Of a DNA stretch of 42,298 nucleotides, positions 7,745 to 15,078 are shown in pieces. The DNA is taken from positions 1-42,298 of the forward strand of contig CABZYC010000005.1 of NCBI GenBank assembly GCA_902529885.1, given 5' to 3'. Both the position numbers and the translations under genes were made by a program. Each line of letters starts with the position of its first letter. Position 1 is the stretch's first letter. This DNA comes from an uncultured Candidatus Woesearchaeota archaeon. GTDB lineage: Archaea > Nanobdellota > Nanobdellia > Woesearchaeales > GW2011-AR9. The notes beneath the pieces are model-generated. The model had not been told where the DNA came from, did no database searches, and worked only from the letters and a program-made list of their open reading frames with translations.

Positions 7745-7756
7745 AGGTGTACACCT
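7745..7756. promoter_or_regulatory. 12-bp palindrome in divergent promoter region
   Basis: AGGTGTACACCT is a perfect palindrome between the divergent GNAT operon and xerA, directly abutting TTTATAAT/ATTATAAA. It could be an operator, or simply a BRE-like flank on each side; the related ACACCTTTTATA also occurs upstream of the prepilin peptidase. Confidence 0.35.
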
Positions 7757-7803
7757 TTATAATACTTCGCAATGGTTAAATATTACCCTAAGTTAACAAT
7801 TGT

Positions 7804-8586
7804 ATGGAAAAGATGGTGTTACTAGATTCCGAACTTATGTTACAAGGTAAAAGTAAGCATACAAAAGAACTCTATAAAAGGTATTGTAACCAATTTTTAA
7901 AACAGTATGAATGTACACCAGTCAACGTAAAATTGTTCCTTGCAAAAAAAGTGGGGGAAGGATACTCGCCGCGAACCATAAATTTAATGCGGTCAGCAAT
8001 ATACTTTCTGTTTCGTGACGTGCTCGAGATACCTATAGCCACTATTAAAATCCCGAAAATTAAAAAGACCTTACCAACCGTACTCACAGAAAACGAAATT
8101 AAAATGTTGTTTACAAATGCAGGATCAAAAAAAAGTCGATTAATAATGCAAATATTATACTCGTCAGGATTACGAGTAAGTGAACTGTGCAACCTAAAAT
8201 CTGAACATGTCAATAAACAAAACGGTAAAGTAATTGTAAAGGAAGGTAAAGGCGGTAAAGACAGAATTTGTTTTCTGTCAACGACACTCATTAAAAAAAT
8301 ACCTGAATCAGGATACTTGTTCACTGACCGTAAAGGTGGTCCATTAAAACCACGTAGCGTACAACGTATGGTGAAACGAGCTGCGAAACGAGCAGGCATA
8401 AAAAAACATGTTACCCCACACAAACTACGACACTCGTTCGCAACACACTTGCATAATGGTGGGACTAGTATTAGGGTTATACAAGAATTACTCGGGCACA
8501 GTAATTTGCAAACTACACAAATTTATACGCATGTAAGCGAGAAGTTTCTAGAAGATGTTGTGAATCCCTTCGATTCAATAGACTAA
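7804..8586 (+). CDS. xerA: Tyrosine recombinase/integrase, archaeal XerA type
   Basis: 260 aa. The N-terminal SAM-like core-binding domain spans about 1-85, and the catalytic domain carries R124 (SSGLRVSEL), Lys in GKGGKDR near 149-154, H206-x-x-R209 (HKLRHSFATH), GH at 231-232 and nucleophile Y241 (QIYTHVS). All catalytic residues are present. The length matches the archaeal Xer protein that resolves chromosome dimers at dif. No att-like repeats or cargo genes flank it, so a housekeeping role is more likely than a mobile integrase. Confidence 0.9.
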   Translation: MEKMVLLDSELMLQGKSKHTKELYKRYCNQFLKQYECTPVNVKLFLAKKVGEGYSPRTINLMRSAIYFLFRDVLEIPIATIKIPKIKKTLPTVLTENEIKMLFTNAGSKKSRLIMQILYSSGLRVSELCNLKSEHVNKQNGKVIVKEGKGGKDRICFLSTTLIKKIPESGYLFTDRKGGPLKPRSVQRMVKRAAKRAGIKKHVTPHKLRHSFATHLHNGGTSIRVIQELLGHSNLQTTQIYTHVSEKFLEDVVNPFDSID

Positions 8587-9029
8587 TAAAATGAGTCAAG
8601 AGACAAGTTCACCAAATTTTCTTTAGCTTGCCGTTCTTTAAACTGGCCATCAATTTGAATGTAGACTTGTTTATCCACATAACTTCGTACAAGCGGTACA
8701 CCTTTAGTAATAATAGTGTTAATACGCTCTTGCACAACGGAAGATGGTAACTTTGTTTTTTCGCAAATGTCATGGACAGTCATTGCAAACTCTTCAGTGT
8801 ACAACACTAAAAAAATCTGTTTTTCTAAATGGTTTAATGGTTGCACATCTTTTTTCACCATATGCTCATGCTGAATTTGTACTTCGTCAAGCCGGCTACT
8901 TATACGGTCCATTTTAAGTTCTAACTCTTGCAAATAATCAAACAAGGATTGTATCTCTGCAGAATTATCATTTATACTTTGCAGGTGATCTTCTAATGAC
9001 GAAAATATTTTTTTAAAGTCACCACTCAT
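8583..9029 (-). CDS. Coiled-coil/winged-helix DNA-binding-like protein
   Basis: The N-terminal 70 residues form a heptad-rich helix (SLFDYLQELELKMDRISSRLDEV). Residues 70-130 look like a winged helix (LEKQIFLVLYTEEFAMTVHDICEKTKLPSSVVQERI then a strand-rich wing). Possibly a transcriptional regulator. The listed start (GTG at 9038) is replaced by ATG at 9029 (148 aa), preceded by AGGTGAT at a 4-nt spacing. It converges on xerA with a 4-bp overlap and shares a promoter region with the methylase. Confidence 0.65.
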   Translation of the reverse strand: MSGDFKKIFSSLEDHLQSINDNSAEIQSLFDYLQELELKMDRISSRLDEVQIQHEHMVKKDVQPLNHLEKQIFLVLYTEEFAMTVHDICEKTKLPSSVVQERINTIITKGVPLVRSYVDKQVYIQIDGQFKERQAKENLVNLSLDSFY

Positions 9030-9033
9030 TTTT

Positions 9034-9040
9034 ATCACCT
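9034..9040 (-). promoter_or_regulatory. Shine-Dalgarno AGGTGAT
   Basis: AGGTGAT-AAAA-ATG matches the archaeal 16S tail complement and fixes the start at 9029. Confidence 0.6.
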
Positions 9041-9061
9041 GTACAAAAAGGGTTGATTACC

Positions 9062-9069
9062 TTTATATA
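9062..9069. promoter_or_regulatory. Shared TATA box of divergent genes
   Basis: TTTATATA is centred about 25 nt before the plus-strand ATG at 9091. Read on the other strand as TATATAAA it lies about 36 nt before the ATG at 9029, leaving room for the Shine-Dalgarno there. Confidence 0.45.
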
Positions 9070-9090
9070 CATTTCTATTAGACCAAATCT

Positions 9091-9708
9091 ATGCGTAGTA
9101 AAAAGGAGTTGGCAGTATACCTATCAAAACTGTTACCGCTCGAGTCACACGACTTGTTTTTGGAACAATACTCTACACCGTCCGAGCTCGCGGCCGAACT
9201 TGTATGGGACGCGCACATGAAAGGCGATTTAATGGGGCGCACCATCCTTGACGCTGGGACCGGGTCAGGAATTTTAGGGATCGGCGCCTTACTCATGGGC
9301 GCGAAACAGGTGTATTTTATTGATCTTGATCAGAAAGCTCTTATGGTGTGCGAGGCCAACGTGAAAAAGGTTGAGGACGAGTATCATATTGGATCGTACA
9401 CCATCACGCACCAAGACATTGTGTTGTTCGATGAAGAAGTTGACACCGTACTCACCAACCCACCGTTCGGAACAAAACAAAAGCATGCAGACAAACGCTT
9501 TTTAGAACTCGCGTTCACGGTTGCACCGGTCGTGTACAGTATACATAAAACGTCAACGTACGTGTTCATTAAAGCTATCGCGAAAGATTATACAATGAAC
9601 ATTAGCGATAAATGGGACCGAAAATTCATGTTACGTAACCAGTTCCATTTTCATAAAAAAGAAAAAAAGTATATTGATGTTACCATCTACAGGTTTAATA
9701 AACCTTAA
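9091..9708 (+). CDS. METTL5-like N6-adenine methyltransferase
   Basis: 205 aa SAM-dependent methylase: LEQYSTPSELAAELVW upstream helix typical of METTL5, SAM motif I DAGTGSG (54-60), acidic loop FIDLD, catalytic NPPFGT (123-128), and a His/Lys-rich C-terminus before IDVTIYRF. Human METTL5 makes m6A in 18S rRNA; archaeal homologues are thought to act on rRNA. The base composition is more GC-rich than the neighbours (many GCG/CGC codons). Convergent with taw3, overlapping 4 bp. Confidence 0.85.
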   Translation: MRSKKELAVYLSKLLPLESHDLFLEQYSTPSELAAELVWDAHMKGDLMGRTILDAGTGSGILGIGALLMGAKQVYFIDLDQKALMVCEANVKKVEDEYHIGSYTITHQDIVLFDEEVDTVLTNPPFGTKQKHADKRFLELAFTVAPVVYSIHKTSTYVFIKAIAKDYTMNISDKWDRKFMLRNQFHFHKKEKKYIDVTIYRFNKP

Positions 9709-10238
9709 AACAACGATTCTAAACGTTTAAGTTTCTCTTTGGTTTTATGCAACCGTTCCAAAGCTTCGTCCACCAGAACGCCTATGTACTCTTTACTACA
9801 CTCGCTCGTTACAATGGTTTCCATTGCGCCCGTATCTTTCACTTCAATAATTAAGTTCGAGCTAATCATACCACTCTTCTTGAATCCATTACTATGCAAT
9901 AAGCTAAGATACTTATTCACTTCATCTTGGTCTTTACACCGAAAATGGATAATGAAACCTTCGTAGATAAACCTTAACCGACCATGATCTTGAATACACT
10001 CATAAATCTTGTCCAGATCAGCACCTTCATGATTCTTATAGATCCATCGACTTTGCCCTTTCTTCACGCCGCTCATAAGCGTAATACGACCGCTGCAACT
10101 GCTCGTGGTTTCAATGACCTTGTTCATGATAGTCAAGGTGTCAAGAATGTCAGGGTCAATGTGGCCCTGCGGACTTTTGTCAACGTCTACACTAAACATG
10201 GTTAGTACACAATAGGCTTCTTTTAAATGACTTTCCAT
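9705..10238 (-). CDS. taw3: tRNA wybutosine-synthesising protein 3 homologue
   Basis: 177 aa. It has the TYW3/Taw3 signature: DKSPQGHIDPDI near residue 20, TTSSCSGRI at 44-52 and WIYKNHEGAD. The enzyme methylates N4 of the tricyclic wyosine base at G37 of tRNA-Phe in archaea and eukaryotes. Taw1, which makes the 4-demethylwyosine core, is encoded at 40.5-41.5 kb in the same window. The C-terminal 30 residues are a charged helix. Confidence 0.9.
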   Translation of the reverse strand: MESHLKEAYCVLTMFSVDVDKSPQGHIDPDILDTLTIMNKVIETTSSCSGRITLMSGVKKGQSRWIYKNHEGADLDKIYECIQDHGRLRFIYEGFIIHFRCKDQDEVNKYLSLLHSNGFKKSGMISSNLIIEVKDTGAMETIVTSECSKEYIGVLVDEALERLHKTKEKLKRLESLF

Positions 10239-10271
10239 TAAACATAAATACTACGTGTCTACCGTAATAAT

Positions 10272-10733
10272 ATGAAAGAAGGAGACATTGCACCAGAATT
10301 CACATTGTTAGACAAAGATAATGTTGAACATTCATTATCACATTTTCAAACGAAGTACACAGTCATATATTTCTATCCAAGAGATAGTACTCCTGGCTGC
10401 ACCTTGCAAGCAAAAGCCTTCACAGACCTCTTACCAACATTCAAAAAGTTGGATACACAGATTATTGGTATCTCTGGAGGTAACGCGAAAACAAAAGAAA
10501 AGTTTTGTGATAAACATAATATCTTAGTATTACTCCTATCAGACCCAGAATATAAAGTTGCTGAAACCTACGGGAGTTACGGTGAAAAGAAGTTTATGGG
10601 ACGAACTTTTCTTGGAGTAAAACGTGATACATATATACTCGATGAAAACAAAAAAGTTATAAAGATCTTCAAAAATGTTAAAGCTGCGAAAAATCCTCAG
10701 GAAATCGTAGACTTTTTACAGTCATTAAATTGA
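10272..10733 (+). CDS. PrxQ/Bcp-type peroxiredoxin
   Basis: 153 aa thioredoxin-fold peroxidase: EGDIAPEFTLLDKDN start, YPRDSTPGCTLQAKAF with peroxidatic Cys43. The usual resolving Cys five residues later is Lys48. The only other Cys is Cys79 (EKFCDKHN), a spacing of 36. From memory this equals the C48-C84 pair of the alternative PrxQ subtype with the resolving Cys on helix alpha3, so a two-Cys mechanism is still possible. It lies 9 nt before the AhpC-type gene in the same direction. Confidence 0.9.
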   Translation: MKEGDIAPEFTLLDKDNVEHSLSHFQTKYTVIYFYPRDSTPGCTLQAKAFTDLLPTFKKLDTQIIGISGGNAKTKEKFCDKHNILVLLLSDPEYKVAETYGSYGEKKFMGRTFLGVKRDTYILDENKKVIKIFKNVKAAKNPQEIVDFLQSLN

Positions 10734-10742
10734 GTTATTAAA

Positions 10743-11306
10743 ATGGTAAAAATAGACAGTTTAGCACCAGAATTTGAAGCGGACGCGTTCGTTAACAACG
10801 AAATCCGTAAGGTAAAATTAAGTGATTATAAAGGTAAATGGGTAGTACTCTTTTTTTATCCAGCAGACTTCACGTTTGTATGCCCTACAGAACTTGGTGA
10901 CGTAGCAGACTATTATGCACAGTTACAGTCAATGAATGTAGAAGTAATGAGTGTGTCAACCGATACAGCCTTCGTACACAAAGCGTGGCATGATAACAGT
11001 GAGACTATTAAAAAGATTAAATATCCAATGGTGGCAGACCCAACAGCAAGCATCTGTAAACAGTACGGAACATACATTGAAGGTGAAGGTATTTCTTTAC
11101 GGGGGACATTCATTATTAACCCAGAAGGTGTTTTGGTAGCGTACGAATTGCACAGCAATAATATTGGGCGTAACACACAAGAGCTTATCCGAAAACTGCA
11201 AGCTGCACAGTACGTAGCAGAACACGGTGACGAAGTGTGCCCAATGAACTGGAAACCGGGCGATAAAACGCTTAAACCAGGCCTAGATTTAGTGGGCAAA
11301 ATCTAA
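10743..11306 (+). CDS. ahpC: Typical 2-Cys peroxiredoxin (AhpC/Prx1 type)
   Basis: 187 aa. Peroxidatic Cys in PADFTFVCPTELGD (near residue 47) and resolving Cys in GDEVCPMNWKPG (near 166), as in decameric AhpC. It reduces H2O2 and organic peroxides. A dedicated AhpF reductase is not in the window; thioredoxin, or the glutaredoxin 2.5 kb downstream, may recycle it. Co-directional with the PrxQ gene and probably cotranscribed. Confidence 0.93.
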   Translation: MVKIDSLAPEFEADAFVNNEIRKVKLSDYKGKWVVLFFYPADFTFVCPTELGDVADYYAQLQSMNVEVMSVSTDTAFVHKAWHDNSETIKKIKYPMVADPTASICKQYGTYIEGEGISLRGTFIINPEGVLVAYELHSNNIGRNTQELIRKLQAAQYVAEHGDEVCPMNWKPGDKTLKPGLDLVGKI

Positions 11307-11983
11307 AACAAGTTTCTTAGTGAAGGACGAAACTCCTTCATATTATTTTCAAAAATTATGTCGCGAAAAACATTTTCTTGGTACGACGGTTTACAACGAA
11401 GGCTCGGTATAATACTCCTACGAACAACTTGACCATTATCACGATCATACATCATGGTGCCACCGTCTGTTGAAACATAACTATCATCACCGTACTGTGC
11501 GTAAACATCTTCAAAAGTTCTTCCAAGATTGTATGTGCCCTTACAAAACATTAGTTCAGGTAAAGACCGGCCACCATAACCGTGGTTAGCCAACGTTATT
11601 TTGTCAAGGTTATGACCTTTTAATGCAAGACCGTGGCATGAGCCTGTCGTAAAATAAAAGTGGTCACCATAGACTAATAATCTAAACCCACAATAGCTTG
11701 CCTGTTTACTTTTATACGTTAATAGATGAGTTTCATTATCAGAGATTACTTCTAATAAGCCCAAAGAATTTTCTAAAACTTTCCTGCCGCCAAACCTTTG
11801 TTTGATAATCATCGGGCTTAACAATTCTTTAGCAGGTATTAACTTGTAACGAAGTTGACTGTACTGATTTGAATCTAAATTTAAATTGTCACGCCAATCT
11901 TCTGCAGTTGGACACGAAGACACAACATCAAAAAGCTGTTCTTGATCTAAAGTAGTACCTTCAAACATTTCTTCATATTCCAT
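11303..11983 (-). CDS. Hypothetical protein (226 aa)
   Basis: No family recognised. Soluble, with no signal peptide. Glycine/tyrosine-rich beta segments (LLVYGDHFYFTTGSCHG, DDSYVSTDGGTMMYDRDNG) suggest a mostly beta fold. ATG start lies about 27 nt behind TTTTATAAA on the minus strand. It overlaps ahpC by 4 bp at the 3' ends and is divergent from the superoxide dismutase gene. Confidence 0.55.
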   Translation of the reverse strand: MEYEEMFEGTTLDQEQLFDVVSSCPTAEDWRDNLNLDSNQYSQLRYKLIPAKELLSPMIIKQRFGGRKVLENSLGLLEVISDNETHLLTYKSKQASYCGFRLLVYGDHFYFTTGSCHGLALKGHNLDKITLANHGYGGRSLPELMFCKGTYNLGRTFEDVYAQYGDDSYVSTDGGTMMYDRDNGQVVRRSIIPSLRCKPSYQENVFRDIIFENNMKEFRPSLRNLF

Positions 11984-12005
11984 TCAAAGTAGGCTTAATA
12001 AACCA

Positions 12006-12033
12006 TTTATAAAATTACACAAGCCTTTTATAC
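12006..12033. promoter_or_regulatory. Divergent TATA boxes for 11983(-) and sod(+)
   Basis: TTTTATAAA (minus, 12006-12014) and CTTTTATAC (plus, 12025-12033) lie about 25-28 nt from the ATGs at 11983 and 12057. Both fit near-leaderless archaeal promoters. Confidence 0.45.
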
Positions 12034-12056
12034 AATACCTGCACACAAAACAAGTT

Positions 12057-12641
12057 ATGGAACAAGCAACATTACCTAAATTATCATACGAATATAATGC
12101 ATTAGAACCTTATTATGACGCACAAACAATAGAAATACACCATAGTAAACATCATGCAGGGTACGTGAAAGGGTTTAATAATGCACAAGAAAAGTTAGCG
12201 CAAGCAAGAGAGTCTAATGATTATACGCTCATTAAACATTATGAACATGAACTAGCGTTCCACGGTGCAGGACACCGGTTACACTCACTGTTCTGGGAAA
12301 ACATGAGGGCAGGTAAAGATGTGAACGAGCCGTCAGAACAGTTAAAACAAAAGTTGGCTAACTCCTTTGGGTCATACGAAGCATTCGTTGCACAATTCAA
12401 AAAAGCTACTGCGACTGTTGAAGGGTCCGGGTGGGGCGCATTAGTGTCACACGATGATGGGTCAATGCACATTCTTGCAATTCATAACCATCAAAACGCG
12501 TTCATCCCAGGATGCAAAGTGTTACTTGTATGCGATGTATGGGAGCATGCATACTACTTAAAATTCCAAAATAAACGTGCAGAATGGATTAATAGTTTCA
12601 TGCACATTATTAATTGGGACGTAGTAGAACAACGCTTATAG
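12057..12641 (+). CDS. sod: Fe/Mn superoxide dismutase
   Basis: 194 aa. The metal ligands are all visible: H28 (IEIHHSKHHAGYV), H76 (AGHRLHSLFW), D160 and H164 in the signature DVWEHAYYL. It dismutates superoxide to H2O2, which the peroxiredoxins at 10.3-11.3 kb would remove. The metal cannot be assigned from sequence alone. Its own TATA box lies 25 nt upstream. GGDEF gene follows after 72 nt. Confidence 0.95.
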   Translation: MEQATLPKLSYEYNALEPYYDAQTIEIHHSKHHAGYVKGFNNAQEKLAQARESNDYTLIKHYEHELAFHGAGHRLHSLFWENMRAGKDVNEPSEQLKQKLANSFGSYEAFVAQFKKATATVEGSGWGALVSHDDGSMHILAIHNHQNAFIPGCKVLLVCDVWEHAYYLKFQNKRAEWINSFMHIINWDVVEQRL

Positions 12642-12713
12642 AACATATATTTTTTAACACTTCTTTTTTTTGTTACAATCAGGTTTTTATAATTTGGTTA
12701 AGAATATTAGCTA

Positions 12714-13640
12714 ATGCAAAGATTATCAGAAATTGTTTGGCAAGAACCAGACCTTGTCCTAGACCTTATAAGATATACAAACCGTCACCCGTTATCCATA
12801 TTTGAAGAACGGCATATAGACGTAAGTTTTGTATCAAAAGAAGAATCTAGATCATACTTAAACAAACACATTGAAAATGAGTATGGACAAAAAAAAGTGT
12901 TTAACAGAGATTCATTACGTAAAGGAAACATGTTTGTCAATAAAGGTGAATTAGTATTACCTTTATCATACAACCACGATCATCGAAAAGTGTACGGGGG
13001 AACTTACGTGTTCCCAATCATTGAAGATGATAATTTACCGTTCCTTTTACAAAAACAGTTGCACGCGGTCCACGCACTTGAATCCTACACACCCTACATG
13101 CGTTCACTGCACCAGATGGCGTACGTAGACCCCTTAACAGACCTTGGAAATAAGCGAGCACGAGATGAATATTTACAGTCAGTAAACGAAGGGAGCATAT
13201 TAGCAATAGACATTAACAGATTCAAACAAGTGAACGATTCATTCGGTCATGAGCATGGTAACAGTGTCCTTGCAGAATTAGGAATACTTATTGACAGATA
13301 TTTTATGCGGACAGAAGACCGAGGGTTTAGATGGGGTGGAGAAGAGTTTACAGTAGTACTACCAAACACGCCAATTGAGCATGCAAAAAAGGTCGGGCTT
13401 GATTTTTATAAAGAAGTTGCAAAATACCAATTTTCAACGGAGTACATGGACCTTACTAATAACCAATGTTACATCTATAAACCAAACACAATAACAGTTA
13501 GTGTTGGTGCTGCAGACATTGCTGAAAATTGTTTACTGATAGCAGACGCAAATTTGTACGCAGCAAAAACAGTACAACGTATGCGTGAAGCAAAAGGAAT
13601 TATTCCTTTAAGCCCACAACTTGAATTCCCTGTGAAATAA
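12714..13640 (+). CDS. GGDEF-domain diguanylate cyclase
   Basis: 308 aa. Residues 1-130 are an unassigned, soluble input region without membrane segments. Residues 138-300 form a GGDEF domain: DPLTDLGNKRA, DINRFKQVNDSFGHEHGN (metal and GTP binding), the active loop RWGGEEF (GGEEF at 208-212) and the closing IADANLYAAK. The inhibitory site RxxD is present as RTED (199-202), exactly five residues before GGEEF, so product-inhibited cyclic-di-GMP synthesis is expected. GGDEF proteins are rare in archaea. Downstream of sod and convergent with the Cys-rich peptide. Confidence 0.92.
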   Translation: MQRLSEIVWQEPDLVLDLIRYTNRHPLSIFEERHIDVSFVSKEESRSYLNKHIENEYGQKKVFNRDSLRKGNMFVNKGELVLPLSYNHDHRKVYGGTYVFPIIEDDNLPFLLQKQLHAVHALESYTPYMRSLHQMAYVDPLTDLGNKRARDEYLQSVNEGSILAIDINRFKQVNDSFGHEHGNSVLAELGILIDRYFMRTEDRGFRWGGEEFTVVLPNTPIEHAKKVGLDFYKEVAKYQFSTEYMDLTNNQCYIYKPNTITVSVGAADIAENCLLIADANLYAAKTVQRMREAKGIIPLSPQLEFPVK

Positions 13641-13715
13641 TTATGTACAATTACAACACGTGTCACATGCTTGACACGGTTCACACGTAATACTATTTTG
13701 ACATGAACAATCCAT
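13641..13715 (-). CDS. Cys-rich microprotein (24 aa, 8 Cys), metallothionein-like
   Basis: This ORF is too short for the track. ATG at 13715 reads MDCSCQNSI.. and ends ..CDTCCNCT then TAA. Cysteines fall at 3, 5, 11, 14, 17, 20, 21 and 23 (C-x-C, two C-x2-C steps, C-C, C-x-C), one third of all residues. A strong GGAGGTG lies 5 nt before the ATG, one of the best ribosome-binding sites in the window. The stop abuts the GGDEF stop. Likely metal (Zn/Cu/Fe-S) or thiol buffer; no homologue is known to me. Confidence 0.6.
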   Translation of the reverse strand: MDCSCQNSITCEPCQACDTCCNCT

Positions 13716-13720
13716 TATTA

Positions 13721-13727
13721 CACCTCC
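13721..13727 (-). promoter_or_regulatory. Shine-Dalgarno GGAGGTG of the Cys-rich microprotein
   Basis: GGAGGTG-TAATA-ATG with 5-nt spacing, complementary to the 16S tail over seven bases. It is the main argument that the 24-codon ORF is translated. Confidence 0.6.
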
Positions 13728-13847
13728 GTGCTAACACATATTTCATAATATTAAATAAAGTTTATCTCTTCTTGATCCTTCATTTAAAGTCATAACTTTA
13801 TTTTCTGCTTAAATAAGTTTATTAGTAAGTACCATCTCCACTAAAAA

Positions 13848-14090
13848 ATGACATACAAATTGTACCAGTTTAAAGAATGCCCATACTGCGCAAAAGTTAG
13901 AGGTTACCTCCAAGAAAACAAAATTGAATGTGAACTAATAAACGTTAGTTATGACCGTGATAGTGAAGAACGTAAAATGTTATTAAAACAGTCAGGAGTG
14001 GGCACAGTTCCAGTGTTACAGCATAATGAAAAATTTATTGGGGACAGCACGAGAATAATAGAGTATCTAAATGAACATCATACAAAATAA
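13848..14090 (+). CDS. Glutaredoxin-like protein
   Basis: 80 aa thioredoxin-fold: YQFKECPYCAKVRGYLQ with the CPYC dithiol, the cis-Pro loop VGTVPVL and GDSTRIIEYL. It reduces disulfides or glutathione-like mixed disulfides and may serve the nearby peroxiredoxins. Its 3' end overlaps the RNase D-like gene by 20 bp. Together with the preceding Cys-rich peptide it suggests a thiol/metal theme here. Confidence 0.9.
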   Translation: MTYKLYQFKECPYCAKVRGYLQENKIECELINVSYDRDSEERKMLLKQSGVGTVPVLQHNEKFIGDSTRIIEYLNEHHTK

Positions 14091-15036
14091 CGAAGGTCTA
14101 AAAGACCTTATTAAGTCTATTAAACCAACAGACACAGTATACATTGACCTTGAATGTGAAAATAATATGCACCAGTACGGTGTATTTTGTTGTCTAATAC
14201 AAGTTGAACATGAAGGAACACATATTATAGACACATTAGAAGTGTCAAAAAAAATTATTTCTGAACTCTTCATGCACCCGTGCCAAAAAGTGTTTCACGA
14301 TATTACTTTTGATTTTAGGGTTATACAAAATGAGTATGGATGCGTTCCAACAAACCATCTGGACACACAATTAGCAGCCATGATGCTCGGTGAAACTAAG
14401 TTAGGGTTTGGATCACTCGTTGAAAAGTATCTTAACGTTACGCTAGATAAGCATGGGCAACGAGCAAACTGGTCAAAACGTCCAATCAATAAAGAATTGT
14501 TAGAATATGCAGCGAACGATGTTAAATATTTAAAACCGTTATTAGACTGTTTATTAACAAAATTGAATGAGCGTGTTGAATGGTTAAAAGAAGAGTGTGC
14601 ATACAGAGAAACACTTGACTGGCCACTGCATACCCCCCATTGGAACGACCTTAAAAACCTTCGTAGCCTTACCGAAAAACAGTTGTACAAAGCACAAATG
14701 TTATGGTACAAACGTGAAACCCTAGCACAAAAACTTGATAAGCCAGTGTACATGGTAATAAGCAATAAAAATATTATAAAATGTGCATTAGGCCAACGTG
14801 TACCAGCACACCCAAAGTTTAGAGAATTTTTATCATTAAAACCAGCGGAAGGTGAACCATTACCAATACGAGACACAAAACGTTACAATATACAAGAGTA
14901 TAAAGAGTTACGTGACCAAAAAAGTGTTGAACAAAATGTTACCCCAGACATTTTGTTTCCATTACATGATATGCGACTGCTTCATGACGGTAAAAACATG
15001 CTTCGAAACTGGCAAAAAAAGATATTGTATCCATAA
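14071..15036 (+). CDS. RNase D-like 3'-5' exonuclease with HRDC-like tail
   Basis: 321 aa. DEDDy exonuclease motifs: ExoI TVYIDLECEN (D-x-E), ExoII KVFHDITFDFRVI, ExoIII LLEYAANDVKYL (Y-x3-D). The region 210-290 contains KAQMLWYKRETLAQKLDKPVYMVI, typical of HRDC helices. RNase D trims tRNA 3' ends in bacteria and is uncommon in archaea, so a bacterial origin is likely. It starts inside the glutaredoxin gene (20-bp overlap). Confidence 0.85.
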   Translation: MNIIQNNEGLKDLIKSIKPTDTVYIDLECENNMHQYGVFCCLIQVEHEGTHIIDTLEVSKKIISELFMHPCQKVFHDITFDFRVIQNEYGCVPTNHLDTQLAAMMLGETKLGFGSLVEKYLNVTLDKHGQRANWSKRPINKELLEYAANDVKYLKPLLDCLLTKLNERVEWLKEECAYRETLDWPLHTPHWNDLKNLRSLTEKQLYKAQMLWYKRETLAQKLDKPVYMVISNKNIIKCALGQRVPAHPKFREFLSLKPAEGEPLPIRDTKRYNIQEYKELRDQKSVEQNVTPDILFPLHDMRLLHDGKNMLRNWQKKILYP

Positions 15037-15068
15037 ATATATATACCAGAACACCACGTGTTTAAACA

Positions 15069-15074
15069 GGGGTG
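15069..15074 (+). promoter_or_regulatory. Shine-Dalgarno GGGGTG for transaldolase
   Basis: GGGGTG-TTAC-ATG fixes the start at 15079 rather than the listed 15058. Confidence 0.5.
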
Positions 15075-15078
15075 TTAC

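Noticed and set aside
7872-8423. 183-aa minus-strand ORF
   Set aside because: Antisense to xerA, whose catalytic residues are all present.
7804-8586. xerA as integrase of an integrated mobile element
   Set aside because: No flanking direct repeats, tRNA target or phage/plasmid cargo; length and motifs fit the housekeeping archaeal Xer.
1040-11983. Homology between the orphans at 1040-1678 and 11303-11983
   Set aside because: They share DWRD and IKQR-x-GG segments, but the order and flanks do not align well enough to call paralogues by eye.
14295-14876. 193-aa minus-strand ORF
   Set aside because: Antisense to the RNase D-like gene, with no recognisable features.
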